This document shows, piece by piece, positions 54,685 through 64,000 of a stretch of DNA of 64,000 nt. The stretch's first letter is position 1. Each line of letters opens with the position of its first letter. Origin of the DNA: Oscillatoria acuminata PCC 6304 (GTDB taxonomy: Bacteria; Cyanobacteriota; Cyanobacteriia; Cyanobacteriales; Laspinemataceae). Location: NCBI RefSeq assembly GCF_000317105.1, contig NC_019693.1, positions 930,001 through 994,000 of the forward strand, read 5' to 3'. The position numbers and the translations under genes were made by a program. The notes below the pieces were generated by a model that saw nothing but the letters and a program-made list of their open reading frames with translations, did no database searches and was not told where the DNA came from.

Positions 54685-54786
54685 AGTTTTCTCAGTTTAA
54701 GGGTAATTTCTATTTCAGTCTTGATTTTGGGCGATCGCGCGGTTGTTGCAGATCAGGGGAACCCCCCGCAAAGGATTCGGATCTCC

Positions 54787-54966
54787 CTACTTTTGGCCGG
54801 AGGAACTCAATTTTGAAAAGAGACCTAACCCCCCAGCCCCCTTCCCTACAAGGGAAGGGGGAGAAAGAGGTAAATTTCCTACTTTTGGCCGGAGGAGTTC
54901 AATTTTGAAAAGAGACCTAACCCCCCAACCCCCTTCCCTTGTAGGGAAGGGGGTTGGGGGGGTTAG
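54787..54966. repeat. Duplicated palindromic segment (CCCTTGTAGGGAAGGGGG type)
   Basis: A segment starting CCTACTTTTGGCCGGAGGA and containing TTTTGAAAAGAGACCTAACC and a CCCCCTTCCCTACAAGGG palindrome is repeated in tandem (about 54787 and 54889). An inverted GGTTGGGGGGGTTAGGTCTC tail ends the second copy. Related sequence occurs near 32810 and 62700. Confidence 0.85.
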
Positions 54967-55071
54967 GTCTCTCCGGGTAATCAACCAAACATGATATAAG
55001 GGAACTCCAAAAAATAAAACCTCCAAAACGTTCGTTCGTAGTGACGAATCAACGGAGTAGCCCCGTTTCTT

Positions 55072-55121
55072 GTAGGGGCGCAATGCGCAGGCCCCTAGGG
55101 GCCTGCGCATTGCGCCCCTAC
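55072..55121. repeat. Isolated GTAGGGGCGC palindrome (50 bp)
   Basis: A perfect 50-bp palindrome of the type found inside family A elements, starting GTAGGGGCGCAATGCGCAGG, but with no recognisable family A ends around it. Confidence 0.85.
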
Positions 55122-55171
55122 ACTTCTTTCAGTTGAACGGTTGGATGATTTATATTTTGCAATCCCCTAAT

Positions 55172-56032
55172 TCACCGATCGCCTGAGGTGGAGAGGGAAC
55201 TGAGTTCATCCAGATTGACCGAGGAGAGGCGATCGAGGATATAGTGCTGTTGCGCTTCATCAAATACTTTGTAAAATTTCTGGGAATTGGCGTTTTTGAT
55301 GTCTCCACTCACGGTTTTTTTCCAACTTTCGCGATCGCGAATCAAGTCCTGAGACACCTGACGGTAATCTTCCAACATATTCTCGGTGAACTCCACGCCA
55401 ATAAAGGCACAGACTTGTTGGATCACCGCTTTGGGGTCTTCCACGAGATGTTCATACCGGACCAAGAAATGATTCGGTTTGTGCAGATGGCGGCGAGTGA
55501 TTTCGATATCCCCCATCCAGCGATCGATGCAAACATCAATGTCTTGATATTTCTTCCCCCAAATTTTAGGGTTTTTGTGACCCAGTTCATATAACGAAGC
55601 TACCACATCTGAGCCATTTCGGATAATATGCAAGAGCTTCGACTCAGACAGAAACTTTTCAATATAATCAATATACTGCAAGTGTTCTGGAGTTTTTTCT
55701 AAAACGAGGGTTTTCCCATTTTCACGAGTAATTTGAGATAACTTTTTGATAAAAAACTGAGTATATTGGCGAATTAAAGGAACCTTGGGCAGTTGCTTGC
55801 TTATATCAGGATAGCCCACTTCACTAAAAAATTTTTCGAGGTGAGAATGCAGTCGCTGGGAAATCAATCCAAATTTATGCCTTTTAGAATGTTGTTCCGG
55901 AACTGCATACAGAAAAAATTTTGACTCAGGGAAGGATTGGACTTGGGAGTGAGCGGCTAAGATACTCTGTAACAAGGTAGTTCCTGACCTTGCACACCCC
56001 ACTAAGAATACCACTGATTTTTTATCTTCCAT
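55172..56032 (-). CDS. Sulfotransferase family protein
   Basis: A 286-residue protein with the 5'-phosphosulfate loop FLVGCARSGTTLLQS at residues 9-23 and a 3'-phosphate-binding region LLHIIRNGSDVVASLYELGH, both typical of PAPS-dependent sulfotransferases. The substrate is not readable from sequence; its place next to three glycosyltransferases suggests a sulfated polysaccharide or glycan. It starts 6 bp after the stop of the next GT2 gene upstream, consistent with co-transcription. Confidence 0.88.
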   Translation of the reverse strand: MEDKKSVVFLVGCARSGTTLLQSILAAHSQVQSFPESKFFLYAVPEQHSKRHKFGLISQRLHSHLEKFFSEVGYPDISKQLPKVPLIRQYTQFFIKKLSQITRENGKTLVLEKTPEHLQYIDYIEKFLSESKLLHIIRNGSDVVASLYELGHKNPKIWGKKYQDIDVCIDRWMGDIEITRRHLHKPNHFLVRYEHLVEDPKAVIQQVCAFIGVEFTENMLEDYRQVSQDLIRDRESWKKTVSGDIKNANSQKFYKVFDEAQQHYILDRLSSVNLDELSSLSTSGDR

Positions 56033-56038
56033 AGCTAT

Positions 56039-57004
56039 CTAGGCTGGATTTTTTGTACTAAATTTAATTTTTCTAAGGGAAACCTGCAACGTTTTAACTC
56101 CTTCAGGAGAGAAAATTAATCCCAGTATAATTTTCAGTAAAACTAGCCAAATCATTTTATTGGTCAAAAAAATAGGTTGATTTTTCAAAGCAACCCAAAG
56201 AAATCTAGCCGCCAGGAGAGTATCTTGGCGATTTCTACTATATCGCAACGCATCAAAGGTTGAAAATTTATAGCGATTGCCCATAATTTTTTTTCTGAGC
56301 TTTTTAATTTTTTCGGGAGCATTCGCTAGAGATTTTTCGATAACTTGCTGATATCCTTGCTCTTGCCTTTTTAGATTAGAAGACCAAGACTTGCCCGATT
56401 GTCTATAAAAAACTAGAGTTGAAGGGACCACGACAAACTGATACTGTGCAGCTAATCTGAGCCACATTTCCCAATCTTGTCCTCCCACCAAGGATTCATC
56501 AAATGGACCCACGTTTAACAGTGCATCTTTACGAATCAAAGGATTAGAACCGCTGCCAATAAAGTCACCGAGTAACAGTCGCTCATAGACATCATTAGTA
56601 AATTTAAAATGTTGCCCCCCGGGCAACCGTTCGCCGGATCCATTGATAAAATCCGTCCAACTATAGGCGACTGCAGCATCAGGATTGTCGTGGAGTGCTT
56701 GCAGTTGCCGTTCTAACTTGTCAGGCGTCCATAAATCATCTGCATCCAGAAAGGATAAATATTCACCCTTAGCGTGGTCAATTCCTCGATTTCGGCTTTT
56801 TTGGGGACCGGAATTGGGATAAGAAAAAACTTGAATTCGCGAATCAGAAAATGTGGAAACCACCTCTAGGGTTCCATCGGTAGACCCATCATTAATCACA
56901 ATTAATTCAAAGTCTCGAAAGGTTTGATTTAAAACAGAATTGATGGTTTCTTTAATAAACTTTTCTGCATTATAAGCAGGAATAATCACAGAAATAGTTG
57001 GCAT
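56039..57004 (-). CDS. Family 2 glycosyltransferase
   Basis: A 321-residue GT-A enzyme: 'ISVIIPAYNAEKFIKETINSVLNQTF', 'VINDGSTDGT', DxD-type 'YLSFLDADDLW' and the acceptor-side Asp in GGQDWEMWLRL. It probably adds a sugar from a nucleotide donor to an extracellular polysaccharide or a glycan. The C-terminal 'FLTNKMIWLVLLKIILGLIF' is a likely membrane-associated helix. It lies in a same-strand run with the sulfotransferase and two more GT2 genes; gaps of 6 and 10 bp indicate one operon. Confidence 0.92.
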   Translation of the reverse strand: MPTISVIIPAYNAEKFIKETINSVLNQTFRDFELIVINDGSTDGTLEVVSTFSDSRIQVFSYPNSGPQKSRNRGIDHAKGEYLSFLDADDLWTPDKLERQLQALHDNPDAAVAYSWTDFINGSGERLPGGQHFKFTNDVYERLLLGDFIGSGSNPLIRKDALLNVGPFDESLVGGQDWEMWLRLAAQYQFVVVPSTLVFYRQSGKSWSSNLKRQEQGYQQVIEKSLANAPEKIKKLRKKIMGNRYKFSTFDALRYSRNRQDTLLAARFLWVALKNQPIFLTNKMIWLVLLKIILGLIFSPEGVKTLQVSLRKIKFSTKNPA

Positions 57005-57014
57005 TTTATTTCCT

Positions 57015-57998
57015 TTATTTCTTTTTATCCTTTTCTAGTTTACGATTTATTGCCCAGTTGAGCCAAACCATAGAACTCATCATACTGCCGCGATAAAATT
57101 CCATCTCAAACGATGGAATCAACTCGCTATTGAGTTTTTCCCCATATTTAAGGCGGTGCTGAACGATCCGGCGCAGATTCCCCAAAATCGTCCTCACCCA
57201 AATTCCTGGCTTGTCCCTTGTTTTAGCATTAATCATGCGTAACTGGCAAGTTGCTAACCCAATTCCCCTTGCTAAGGGTAGTAAATATTCTCGTTCCAAT
57301 CTCTGTCGAGGGATACAATGATTGAGGTGCATCTCTGGATTATACCAAATCTCCCACCCGGCTTGATGGAGGTATAGTAACACTTCATAATCTTCCCCAG
57401 CTACAATTTCTTTTCCAATTCGACCCCTTAATTTTGTTCGCCTAGGTACTACATCACGCCATGCTTGTTTGCGAACAACCAATCCGGCACCGGGAGGCAA
57501 TTTCAAGTTATCAGGGTCAAAAAGGAAGGATTTAGATCCATGTTCGCGGATGGCTAAAAATGCAGCAATTTTGTTAAAGTTTTCCGGGGGTTTTACTTCA
57601 AACTCTCCATGAATTTGGCCACTGAATGCGCCAGCTTGAGGGTGGGTTTTCCCAAACTCATGAGCAGCGGCTATCCAGTCCGGGGCGGGGATGTTATCAT
57701 CATCTAAAAAGGCCACATAAGTTCCCTTGGCTTCTTGGATGGCGCGTTCTCTGGCAAAGGCCAGTCCTTGTTGTCCTTCAAAGTAATATTCTAGGGGAGA
57801 ATCTTCCGGCCAGTTGCGTTGATAATCTTTAATGACTTGAGCCGTTTCGTCGCTGCTGTTATTATCGATTATGATAACTTCCCAAGCTATTTTTTCCGGA
57901 TTGATTTGATGGCGGAGGGCCTCTAAAACTTGGGGTAAGCGAGGCGATCCGTTATAGGTGGGTATAGCTACAGTTAAATCTAATAAGCTGTTATTCAT
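57015..57998 (-). CDS. HpsE-like family 2 glycosyltransferase
   Basis: A 327-residue GT2 with 'LTVAIPTYNGSPRLPQVLEALRHQ', 'IIIDNNSSDETAQVI', 'YVAFLDDDNIPAPDWIAAA' and 'VAGEDYEVLLYLHQAGWEIWYNPEM', the pattern of cyanobacterial HpsE (hormogonium polysaccharide glycosyltransferase). It is paralogous to the gene at 58052, about 50 bp upstream in the same direction. Role in slime polysaccharide synthesis is inferred from family. Confidence 0.85.
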   Translation of the reverse strand: MNNSLLDLTVAIPTYNGSPRLPQVLEALRHQINPEKIAWEVIIIDNNSSDETAQVIKDYQRNWPEDSPLEYYFEGQQGLAFARERAIQEAKGTYVAFLDDDNIPAPDWIAAAHEFGKTHPQAGAFSGQIHGEFEVKPPENFNKIAAFLAIREHGSKSFLFDPDNLKLPPGAGLVVRKQAWRDVVPRRTKLRGRIGKEIVAGEDYEVLLYLHQAGWEIWYNPEMHLNHCIPRQRLEREYLLPLARGIGLATCQLRMINAKTRDKPGIWVRTILGNLRRIVQHRLKYGEKLNSELIPSFEMEFYRGSMMSSMVWLNWAINRKLEKDKKK

Positions 57999-58051
57999 TG
58001 CGGTAAAATCCCCGGTTTTAAGATTGATAGGGGGTGATATCGGTCAACAAA

Positions 58052-59059
58052 TTATTGTTTGTTGATAGCCATTTCTGCATTTTTAGACAATTCATTGGGA
58101 TGATTTTTATCGGGCTTTAAATAGCCGTTACGCCACAGATAAAAAAAACTGTTCAAACTACTGACCAATAACTCCCGTTCGCAAGCGGCGATCGCATCGG
58201 TTGTTTCAATCCCATATTTTAAAATATGCCGCATCAGTTTCCGCAAGTCGTTGGCGAAGTAAGCGCAGGTAAAAACCGGCCTCAATAGCGGGTTAACCCT
58301 CACCATCCGCGTCGCATAACGACTCAAACCAATCCCGCGAAAAAACGGAATTAAATACTCAAGTTCTAGTCGGCCACGCGGAATTTTATGCATAACCTGC
58401 ATCGCCGGATTATACCAAATTTCCCAGTCTTGCTTTTGAATATACGAAAGTGCCTCTATATCTTCTCCAGTGAGCATACTCCCGGGAGTTCTACCACTGA
58501 GAATGCAGTGTTCCGGAACGCTTTCCCGCCATACTTGAGTTCGGACTACCAATCCGGCAGAGGGTGGCAGCAGGTTTTTATTGGAGTGATAAAGTAACGG
58601 TTTTGACCCCCGTTGGGTAATGGCTAAAAAAGGCATCAACCGCTTAAAATTCGGGGGTGGTTCAATTTCAAACTCCGGAGAAATTAAACTCCCATAAGCG
58701 GCTGCCTTGGGATGTTCTTGGGCAAATTGATAGGCAGCGGATACCCAATCTTTGGCCGGGATATTGTCATCATCCAGAAACCCAATTAACGGACTATTTA
58801 CTTCTTTGACCGCCCGGTGACGTGCATGAGCCGCCCCCTGTCGAGGTTCAAAACAATACTGTAGAGGTGCAATCCCCTGAAATTTGTTTTGATAGTCTCT
58901 AACGATTTGAGCCGTATTGTCGGTACTGTTGTTATCAATCAACAGAATTTCCCAAGAAAACTCTTCGGTGTTGACTTGAGCAAAAAGTGCGTCTAACACT
59001 TCTGGAAATCGATTTTCCCCGTTATAAGTGCAAATTACGACTGTTAGATCGATGCCCAT
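58052..59059 (-). CDS. hpsE: HpsE-like family 2 glycosyltransferase (second copy)
   Basis: A 335-residue GT2: 'LTVVICTYNGENRFPEVLDALFAQ', 'LIDNNSTDNTAQIV', 'LIGFLDDDNIPAKDWVSAA', 'MLTGEDIEALSYIQKQDWEIWYNP' and a C-terminal 'FANDLRKLMRHILKYG' that I associate with HpsE. First gene of the glycosyltransferase-sulfotransferase run. The hpsA pseudopilin operon is 6 kb downstream, separated by rpmB and htpG. Confidence 0.85.
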   Translation of the reverse strand: MGIDLTVVICTYNGENRFPEVLDALFAQVNTEEFSWEILLIDNNSTDNTAQIVRDYQNKFQGIAPLQYCFEPRQGAAHARHRAVKEVNSPLIGFLDDDNIPAKDWVSAAYQFAQEHPKAAAYGSLISPEFEIEPPPNFKRLMPFLAITQRGSKPLLYHSNKNLLPPSAGLVVRTQVWRESVPEHCILSGRTPGSMLTGEDIEALSYIQKQDWEIWYNPAMQVMHKIPRGRLELEYLIPFFRGIGLSRYATRMVRVNPLLRPVFTCAYFANDLRKLMRHILKYGIETTDAIAACERELLVSSLNSFFYLWRNGYLKPDKNHPNELSKNAEMAINKQ

Positions 59060-59204
59060 ATTTCGATCCTCTATTTCCTTTAAAATATGAAGATTTATCC
59101 GACTGTTTTATGCAATCCTCTTACTTTGAATCTGGCTCACCTCATCAATCAATCGACTCATTTGCCTTTACCGGATTTCCGCGATGGAATTCCCGGATTT
59201 TGAG

Positions 59205-59525
59205 CGGGTCCGGTGGTTCAGATATCAAAATTAACCAGAACCGGCAGTTGGGTATTAAATACCTATTAAGTCGGTTCTGCTTCAATGTAAATTGTATCTT
59301 GTGCCACAACTTGCCGGAGAATTCTGAATAAACGAGTGGCTAGGGGATTTTCAAATTTTCGTTGAGTGGCCCGGTTGAAGGGTCTTACCCCCTATCCTTG
59401 ATCGTACCCCAATTTGGTAGGATAATCGACCTCTTCAGCAATCAGATTTAGGAAAATTTTTGGCGGGTCCAACCGTTTATCCAAGGGGTTGACTTGAATG
59501 ATGACCCTTTTGCTGACGGGCGATC
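59205..59525 (-). pseudogene. Decayed duplicate of the clpB 3' end
   Basis: This stretch aligns along its length with the 3' end of clpB at about 59755-60085. Shared stretches include 'TATTAAATACC' versus 'TATCAAATACC', TCAATGTAAAT(T/C)GTATC, 'TTGATCGTACCC' versus 'CGGATCGTACCC', 'ATCAGATTTAGG' versus 'ATCAGATTCAGG', and CCAACCGTTTATCCAAG versus the same region in the gene. Indels and substitutions break the frame. It is a remnant, not a gene. Confidence 0.85.
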
Positions 59526-59554
59526 GCCTCCCTGAAAGCACCCTATTTACACCC

Positions 59555-59659
59555 CGTCAGGACTGACGCAATCTGTAATATTAAACCCTAAAGTAGAGGA
59601 ATCCTTTGGGAATCACCTCTCCATTTAGGGTGGATTCTCAGAATCTGCGTCAGTTTTGA
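59555..59659. repeat. Family G repeat, copy 2, with inverted ends
   Basis: Ends TCAGGACTGACGCA and TGCGTCAGTTTTGA pair imperfectly, enclosing TAGAGGAATCC...CCTCTCCATTTAGGG. The inner arms ACCCTAAA/TTTAGGGT also pair. It lies directly after the clpB stop and is similar to 40836-40907. Confidence 0.75.
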
Positions 59660-59662
59660 GTT

Positions 59663-62449
59663 CTAGGGAATCCTCTCCCCCTTCACATCGATCGCCTCAT
59701 CCACAAATCGACTCAGCAGGGGTTCAGTCTTCACCTCTTCCACGGAGTCTTCACTCGGTTCTGGCGGTTCAGACAAGGGGACCACCGGCTTTTCTTCCTT
59801 TGAAACCGGCGGTTTGGTATCAAATACCAATTTTGTCGGCCCTCGGTCAATGTAAATCGTATCCCCCGCCACAAATTTACCCTCTAATAACAGAGTCGCG
59901 ATCGGGTTTTCCAACTCCCGTTGAATCGCCCGTTTGAGCGGTCTAGCCCCATAAACCGGATCGTACCCAACTTCGGTGACATAATCCAACGCCTCCTCCA
60001 TCAGATTCAGGGAGATTTTTTGCTCTCCCAACAGTTTATCCAACCGCTTCACCTGAATCTTGACAATTTCGCTCAATTGCGATCGCGTCAAAGCATGGAA
60101 CAAAATAATCTCATCCACCCGGTTCAAAAACTCCGGACGAAAATGCTTCCGCAGGGCCATCATCACCCGTTTCCGCATTTCCTCATAGCGCGCATCATCC
60201 CCCGCCAAATCCAAAATATGGTCACTGCCAATATTGCTCGTCATCACGATGACTGTATTTCTAAAATCCACCAACCGCCCTTGGGAGTCCGTGATTCGAC
60301 CATCATCGAGCACTTGCAACAAAATATTAAACACATCGGGATGAGCCTTTTCCACCTCATCCAACAACACCACCGCATAAGGATTTCGGCGCACCACTTC
60401 CGAGAGTTGGCCCCCTTCGTCATAGCCGACATATCCTGGAGGCGCACCCACTAACCGAGAAACCGAGTGTTTCTCCATATACTCGGACATATCCAGACGC
60501 ACCAAGGACTCCTCTGTGTCAAACAGCACTTGAGACAAAGCCCTCGCCAGTTCCGTTTTCCCCACCCCAGTCGGTCCCATAAACAGGAACGACCCGATCG
60601 GGCGTCCGGGGTCCTTCATCCCCGCCCTGGCACGCCGAATTGCTGCCGCCACCGCCGAAACCGCTTCCTGTTGGCCAATCACGCGCTGATGGAGGAATGA
60701 TTCCATTTGCAGCAATTTTTGCCGTTCAGATTCCAACAGGCGGTTAATCGGAATCCCCGTCCATTTGGCGACAATTTCGGCAATATCTGCATCGGTAACT
60801 TGTTCTCTGAGTAAAGTAGAGCCACTAGCTTGCAACTTCAGCAGTTCCGCTTCCTTGGCTTCGCGATCGCGCTGCAACACCTCCAACTTGCCATATTTCA
60901 ACTGCGCCGCCTTGTTCAAGTCATAGTTGCGTTCGGCCTTTTCAATCTCCACCCGCAACCCATCTTCCTGTTCCTTAAGCGCATTAATGGCATTGAGCAA
61001 ATCCTTCTCCGTCTGCCATTGATTGCTCAGTTGCTGCTGTTTCCCCGTCAGGGTGCCAATCTCCTGGGTAATCCGCCCTAACCGTTCCTGAGAAGCGCGA
61101 TAGGCACTAGTTCCCACCACCCCTGCGCCTTCCCCTTCCAGGGATAGTTTTTCCATTTCTAACTGCATCAACCGGCGATCGGCGGCTTCTAATTCCGTGG
61201 GTTTGGAGGTAATCTCCATTTTCAGCTTGGCTGCTGCTTCATCTACGAGGTCGATCGCCTTATCCGGCAAAAAGCGATCGCTGATATACCGATTCGACAA
61301 ACTCGCCGCTGCCACCAATGCCGCATCCAGGATTTTTACACCATGATGCACCTCATAACGCTCCTTCAACCCCCGCAAAATGGAAATGGTGTCATCCACC
61401 GTAGGTTGATCCACCATCACCTGCTGGAACCGACGTTCTAAAGCCGCATCTTTTTCGATATATTTGCGATATTCATCCAGGGTACTCGCCCCAATACAGC
61501 GCAATTCCCCCCGGGCTAACATCGGTTTAAGCAGATTTCCTGCATCCATCGTCCCTTGTCCTGCACCTGTTCCAACCACAGTATGCAATTCATCGATAAA
61601 CAGGACAATTTGACCATCGGAGTCGATGACTTCCCGCAGAACCGCCCGGAGTCGGGCCTCAAATTCCCCGCGAAACTTGGCCCCAGCAATCAAACTGCCC
61701 ATATCCAGGGAAATCAGTTGCCGATTTTTCAGGGATTCGGGGACATCCCCATTCACAATCCGTTGGGCTAGGGCCTCGGCAATGGCAGTTTTACCCACCC
61801 CCGGTTCCCCAATTAACACCGGATTATTTTTGGTCCGGCGCGAGAGGACCTGAATCACCCGGCGAATTTCCTCATCTCGGCCAATTACTGGGTCGAGTTT
61901 CCCTTGTTTGGCCTGTTCGGTGAGGTCCCTGCCATAGCGTTCTAAGGCTTGATATTCGGTTTCTGGAGTTTGGTCCTTGACTTTGGCACTCGCCCGAATT
62001 TCTTTAATAGCCAAATCCAGTTGTTGTTGCTCGAAGGGGGTGCGGGCGTCTAAAGTAGAGGCTTTCAGGGCACGACGTCCTAGGCGATCGTCCTCCGCAA
62101 AGGCTAGTAAAAGATGCTCGATGGAGATCAAGGGGTCTTCGAGATTTTGCCTTGCGATTTCGGCCTTATCTAATAACTGATCTAACCCGCGACCGAGGTA
62201 AAGTTGGCTGGTATTGCCGACTTTAGCTTGGCGCGAGGCAAAGGTACTAATTTGTTGTAAGAGTTTCTCTGGCAGGATTCCGGCTTTGGTGAGGATCCGC
62301 TGGGCGAGTCCTTCCGGGTGTTCTAAAAGGGCGATCGCTAAATGTTCGACTTCTAATTGCTGATGTTTGTAGCGACGGGCGACTTCTTGGGACTTGACAA
62401 TCCCTTCCCAAGCGGGGTCTGTAAATTTGCTGGCGTCAGTAGGCTGCAT
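59663..62449 (-). CDS. clpB: ATP-dependent disaggregase ClpB
   Basis: A 928-residue Hsp100 protein with an N-terminal Clp_N domain (about 10-150), AAA-1 with Walker [10 protein letters not shown], the coiled-coil M-domain (about 405-525) that binds DnaK, and AAA-2 with Walker [10 protein letters not shown] and '[20 protein letters not shown]'. Arg-finger region '[10 protein letters not shown]' is present. A C-terminal extension of about 55 residues ([20 protein letters not shown]...) is longer than usual. There is no MGF/IGF loop for ClpP, so it is ClpB, not ClpC. A decayed copy of its 3' end lies next to it. Confidence 0.96.
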   Translation of the reverse strand: MQPTDASKFTDPAWEGIVKSQEVARRYKHQQLEVEHLAIALLEHPEGLAQRILTKAGILPEKLLQQISTFASRQAKVGNTSQLYLGRGLDQLLDKAEIARQNLEDPLISIEHLLLAFAEDDRLGRRALKASTLDARTPFEQQQLDLAIKEIRASAKVKDQTPETEYQALERYGRDLTEQAKQGKLDPVIGRDEEIRRVIQVLSRRTKNNPVLIGEPGVGKTAIAEALAQRIVNGDVPESLKNRQLISLDMGSLIAGAKFRGEFEARLRAVLREVIDSDGQIVLFIDELHTVVGTGAGQGTMDAGNLLKPMLARGELRCIGASTLDEYRKYIEKDAALERRFQQVMVDQPTVDDTISILRGLKERYEVHHGVKILDAALVAAASLSNRYISDRFLPDKAIDLVDEAAAKLKMEITSKPTELEAADRRLMQLEMEKLSLEGEGAGVVGTSAYRASQERLGRITQEIGTLTGKQQQLSNQWQTEKDLLNAINALKEQEDGLRVEIEKAERNYDLNKAAQLKYGKLEVLQRDREAKEAELLKLQASGSTLLREQVTDADIAEIVAKWTGIPINRLLESERQKLLQMESFLHQRVIGQQEAVSAVAAAIRRARAGMKDPGRPIGSFLFMGPTGVGKTELARALSQVLFDTEESLVRLDMSEYMEKHSVSRLVGAPPGYVGYDEGGQLSEVVRRNPYAVVLLDEVEKAHPDVFNILLQVLDDGRITDSQGRLVDFRNTVIVMTSNIGSDHILDLAGDDARYEEMRKRVMMALRKHFRPEFLNRVDEIILFHALTRSQLSEIVKIQVKRLDKLLGEQKISLNLMEEALDYVTEVGYDPVYGARPLKRAIQRELENPIATLLLEGKFVAGDTIYIDRGPTKLVFDTKPPVSKEEKPVVPLSEPPEPSEDSVEEVKTEPLLSRFVDEAIDVKGERIP

Positions 62450-62614
62450 CTTTTAAGTGCTGTTTGCCTCCAAAGGTCGTCTTTAATTTCAAGGGTTAAC
62501 CGGCTGCAAGTCGCATCCGGACTCTATAGCTATGGTATCTTATCGGAGTTTTTGGCTCCGGTCACCGTTCCTGAGAAGGAGGAATGGGGAAATTTCTAGG
62601 ATGGGGTCTCACGA

Positions 62615-62850
62615 CAGTAGCAATTTTTAGGGCGGGCGATTCGAGAATCGCCCCTACAATTGCCTTTACCTTTTTGGATTCTATTGGCGAATCATGAAAG
62701 AGACCTCTCCCCAAACCCCTCCCCTAAGAGGGGAGGGGCTTTGAGGCTCCCCCTTCCCTCCTAGGGAAGGGGGTTGGGGGGTTAGGTCTCCTCTATAACC
62801 AACAGAGTCCTTTTTGGGGCGGGCGATTCGAGAATCGCCGCTACAGAAGA
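62615..62850. repeat. Nested palindromes downstream of gloA
   Basis: GGGCGGGCGATTCGAGAATCGCCC-like palindromes at 62629 and 62817 bracket a CCTCCCCTAAGAGGGGAGG palindrome (about 62722) and a CCCTTCCCTCCTAGGGAAGG palindrome (about 62752) with GAGACCT/AGGTCTC ends. No gene is seen in 62450-62878. Confidence 0.8.
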
Positions 62851-62878
62851 CTAAAGAATTAATGCTTAAGGCTTGTGT

Positions 62879-63268
62879 TTATGCTGGTTTGGTTTGAATC
62901 AGTTCGATTTTATAACCGTTGGGGTCTTCTACGAAGGCGATCACTGTGGACCCGTGTTTCATGGGTCCCGGTTCGCGGGTGACTTTGCCGCCTTTGGCTT
63001 TGATGCGATCGCAGGTGCCGTAAATGTCATCCACGCCTAGGGCAATATGACCATACCCCGTCCCGATATCATAATGGTCCGTATCCCAGTTGTAAGTCAG
63101 TTCGATCGCCGCTTCTTCCGATTCGTCGCGATACCCCACAAATGCCAAGGTGAATTTTCCCCCGGGATAGTCTTTTTGCCGCAATAGCTTCATGTCCAAA
63201 ACGTTGCAGTAAAAATCCAGGGATTTTTCCAGGTTGCCGACTCGCAACATTGTGTGTAAAATTCTCAT
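62879..63268 (-). CDS. gloA: Lactoylglutathione lyase (glyoxalase I)
   Basis: Glyoxalase I converts the hemithioacetal of methylglyoxal and glutathione to S-lactoylglutathione. The start at 63268 ([20 protein letters not shown]) is chosen because GGAGAAAG precedes it and it gives the family N-terminus; the open frame continues 198 bases further without a family match. The 129-residue protein has the metal ligands His5, Glu in [10 protein letters not shown], His in [11 protein letters not shown] and the C-terminal Glu in GYKIELIQ. It is divergent from eno. Confidence 0.95.
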   Translation of the reverse strand: MRILHTMLRVGNLEKSLDFYCNVLDMKLLRQKDYPGGKFTLAFVGYRDESEEAAIELTYNWDTDHYDIGTGYGHIALGVDDIYGTCDRIKAKGGKVTREPGPMKHGSTVIAFVEDPNGYKIELIQTKPA

Positions 63269-63556
63269 GCTTTCTCCAAGTTTCCTGACTTTACTCTTAT
63301 TGTAAAGGGCGGTTGAGTGACGGTCCGAAACGGGTTGGTATTCTCTGCGGGTGAGGGTTTGCTGACTCCGATGGGGTGGGACGACTGCCTCGGATCCGGA
63401 TCCGGAAACTTTATTAAATCTGCGCCTCAATCCTAAAGTTGGCTGTATCGTAAAACGTTGAGGCAATGATTTGCTTTACGGGTTTGACGGTGAGGCCCCA
63501 CTCAAAAACTCACCGAGGTTCAGCCCAAAGATATCTGAAATTTCAGGAAAGACTGA

Positions 63557-64000
<444 letters not shown>

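Overview
The window comes from a cyanobacterium, most likely a filamentous, motile, Oscillatoria-like form. The evidence is the very frequent HIP1 octamer (GCGATCGC), a CBS-CP12 protein, a kinase fused to a GUN4 domain, LabA/NYN proteins, Uma2-family nucleases, three long pentapeptide-repeat proteins, short tandem heptamers (CAATGAC type) and an hps-type pseudopilin/glycosyltransferase set typical of gliding filaments. Both ends cut a gene: an RTX-type surface protein on the left and enolase on the right.

Layout. 0-4.3 kb: partial RTX protein, a Uma2 nuclease and ilvD. 4.8-11.2 kb: three pentapeptide-repeat genes, a secreted protein, a CBS-CP12 protein and a small membrane protein. 11.7-16.1 kb: an accessory block with a LRR-Roc-COR (ROCO) protein, an orphan HicB-like antitoxin, a vapBC-like pair and a small RHH-like protein. 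16.2-19.0 kb: groES-groEL under a perfect CIRCE operator and a divergent 2Fe-2S protein. 19.8-27.9 kb: three response regulators (Rre1/Ycf29-like, NarL/DesR-like, CheY/PilH-like), a LabA-like NYN protein, leuA, a Uma2 nuclease and an M28 peptidase. 27.4-34 kb: a DUF2721 protein, a CbiX-type chelatase, a rhodanese, the kinase-GUN4 fusion, a DUF4359 protein, tRNA-His, an RluD-type pseudouridine synthase and an NYN-RNase III-dsRBD fusion. 34.8-44.4 kb: a DUF255 thioredoxin-like protein, FtsI with an FtsL-like protein upstream, a small lipoprotein, a small secreted protein and glgB. 44.7-51.7 kb: an hps-like operon (HpsA plus four pseudopilins). 52-62.4 kb: rpmB, htpG, a sulfotransferase and three GT2 glycosyltransferases (two HpsE-like), then clpB with a decayed copy of its 3' end next to it. 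62.9-64 kb: gloA and eno.

The genes fall into a few themes: protein quality control (groESL, htpG, clpB), filament motility and slime secretion (the hps pseudopilins and HpsE-like transferases, perhaps with the sulfotransferase and PilH-like regulator), branched-chain amino-acid synthesis (ilvD, leuA), and carbon or light control (glgB, CBS-CP12, kinase-GUN4, Rre1-like).

The least expected content is intergenic. The window holds several families of palindromic elements. One family of 126-152 bp elements has terminal inverted repeats and 10-bp target duplications, perfect in two of four copies. Two of those copies lie inside the same arm of another palindromic repeat. A separate 175-bp hairpin element carries 17-bp perfect terminal repeats and a 12-bp target duplication. 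No transposase is seen in the window. All function calls rest on reading motifs by eye; no database search was run.
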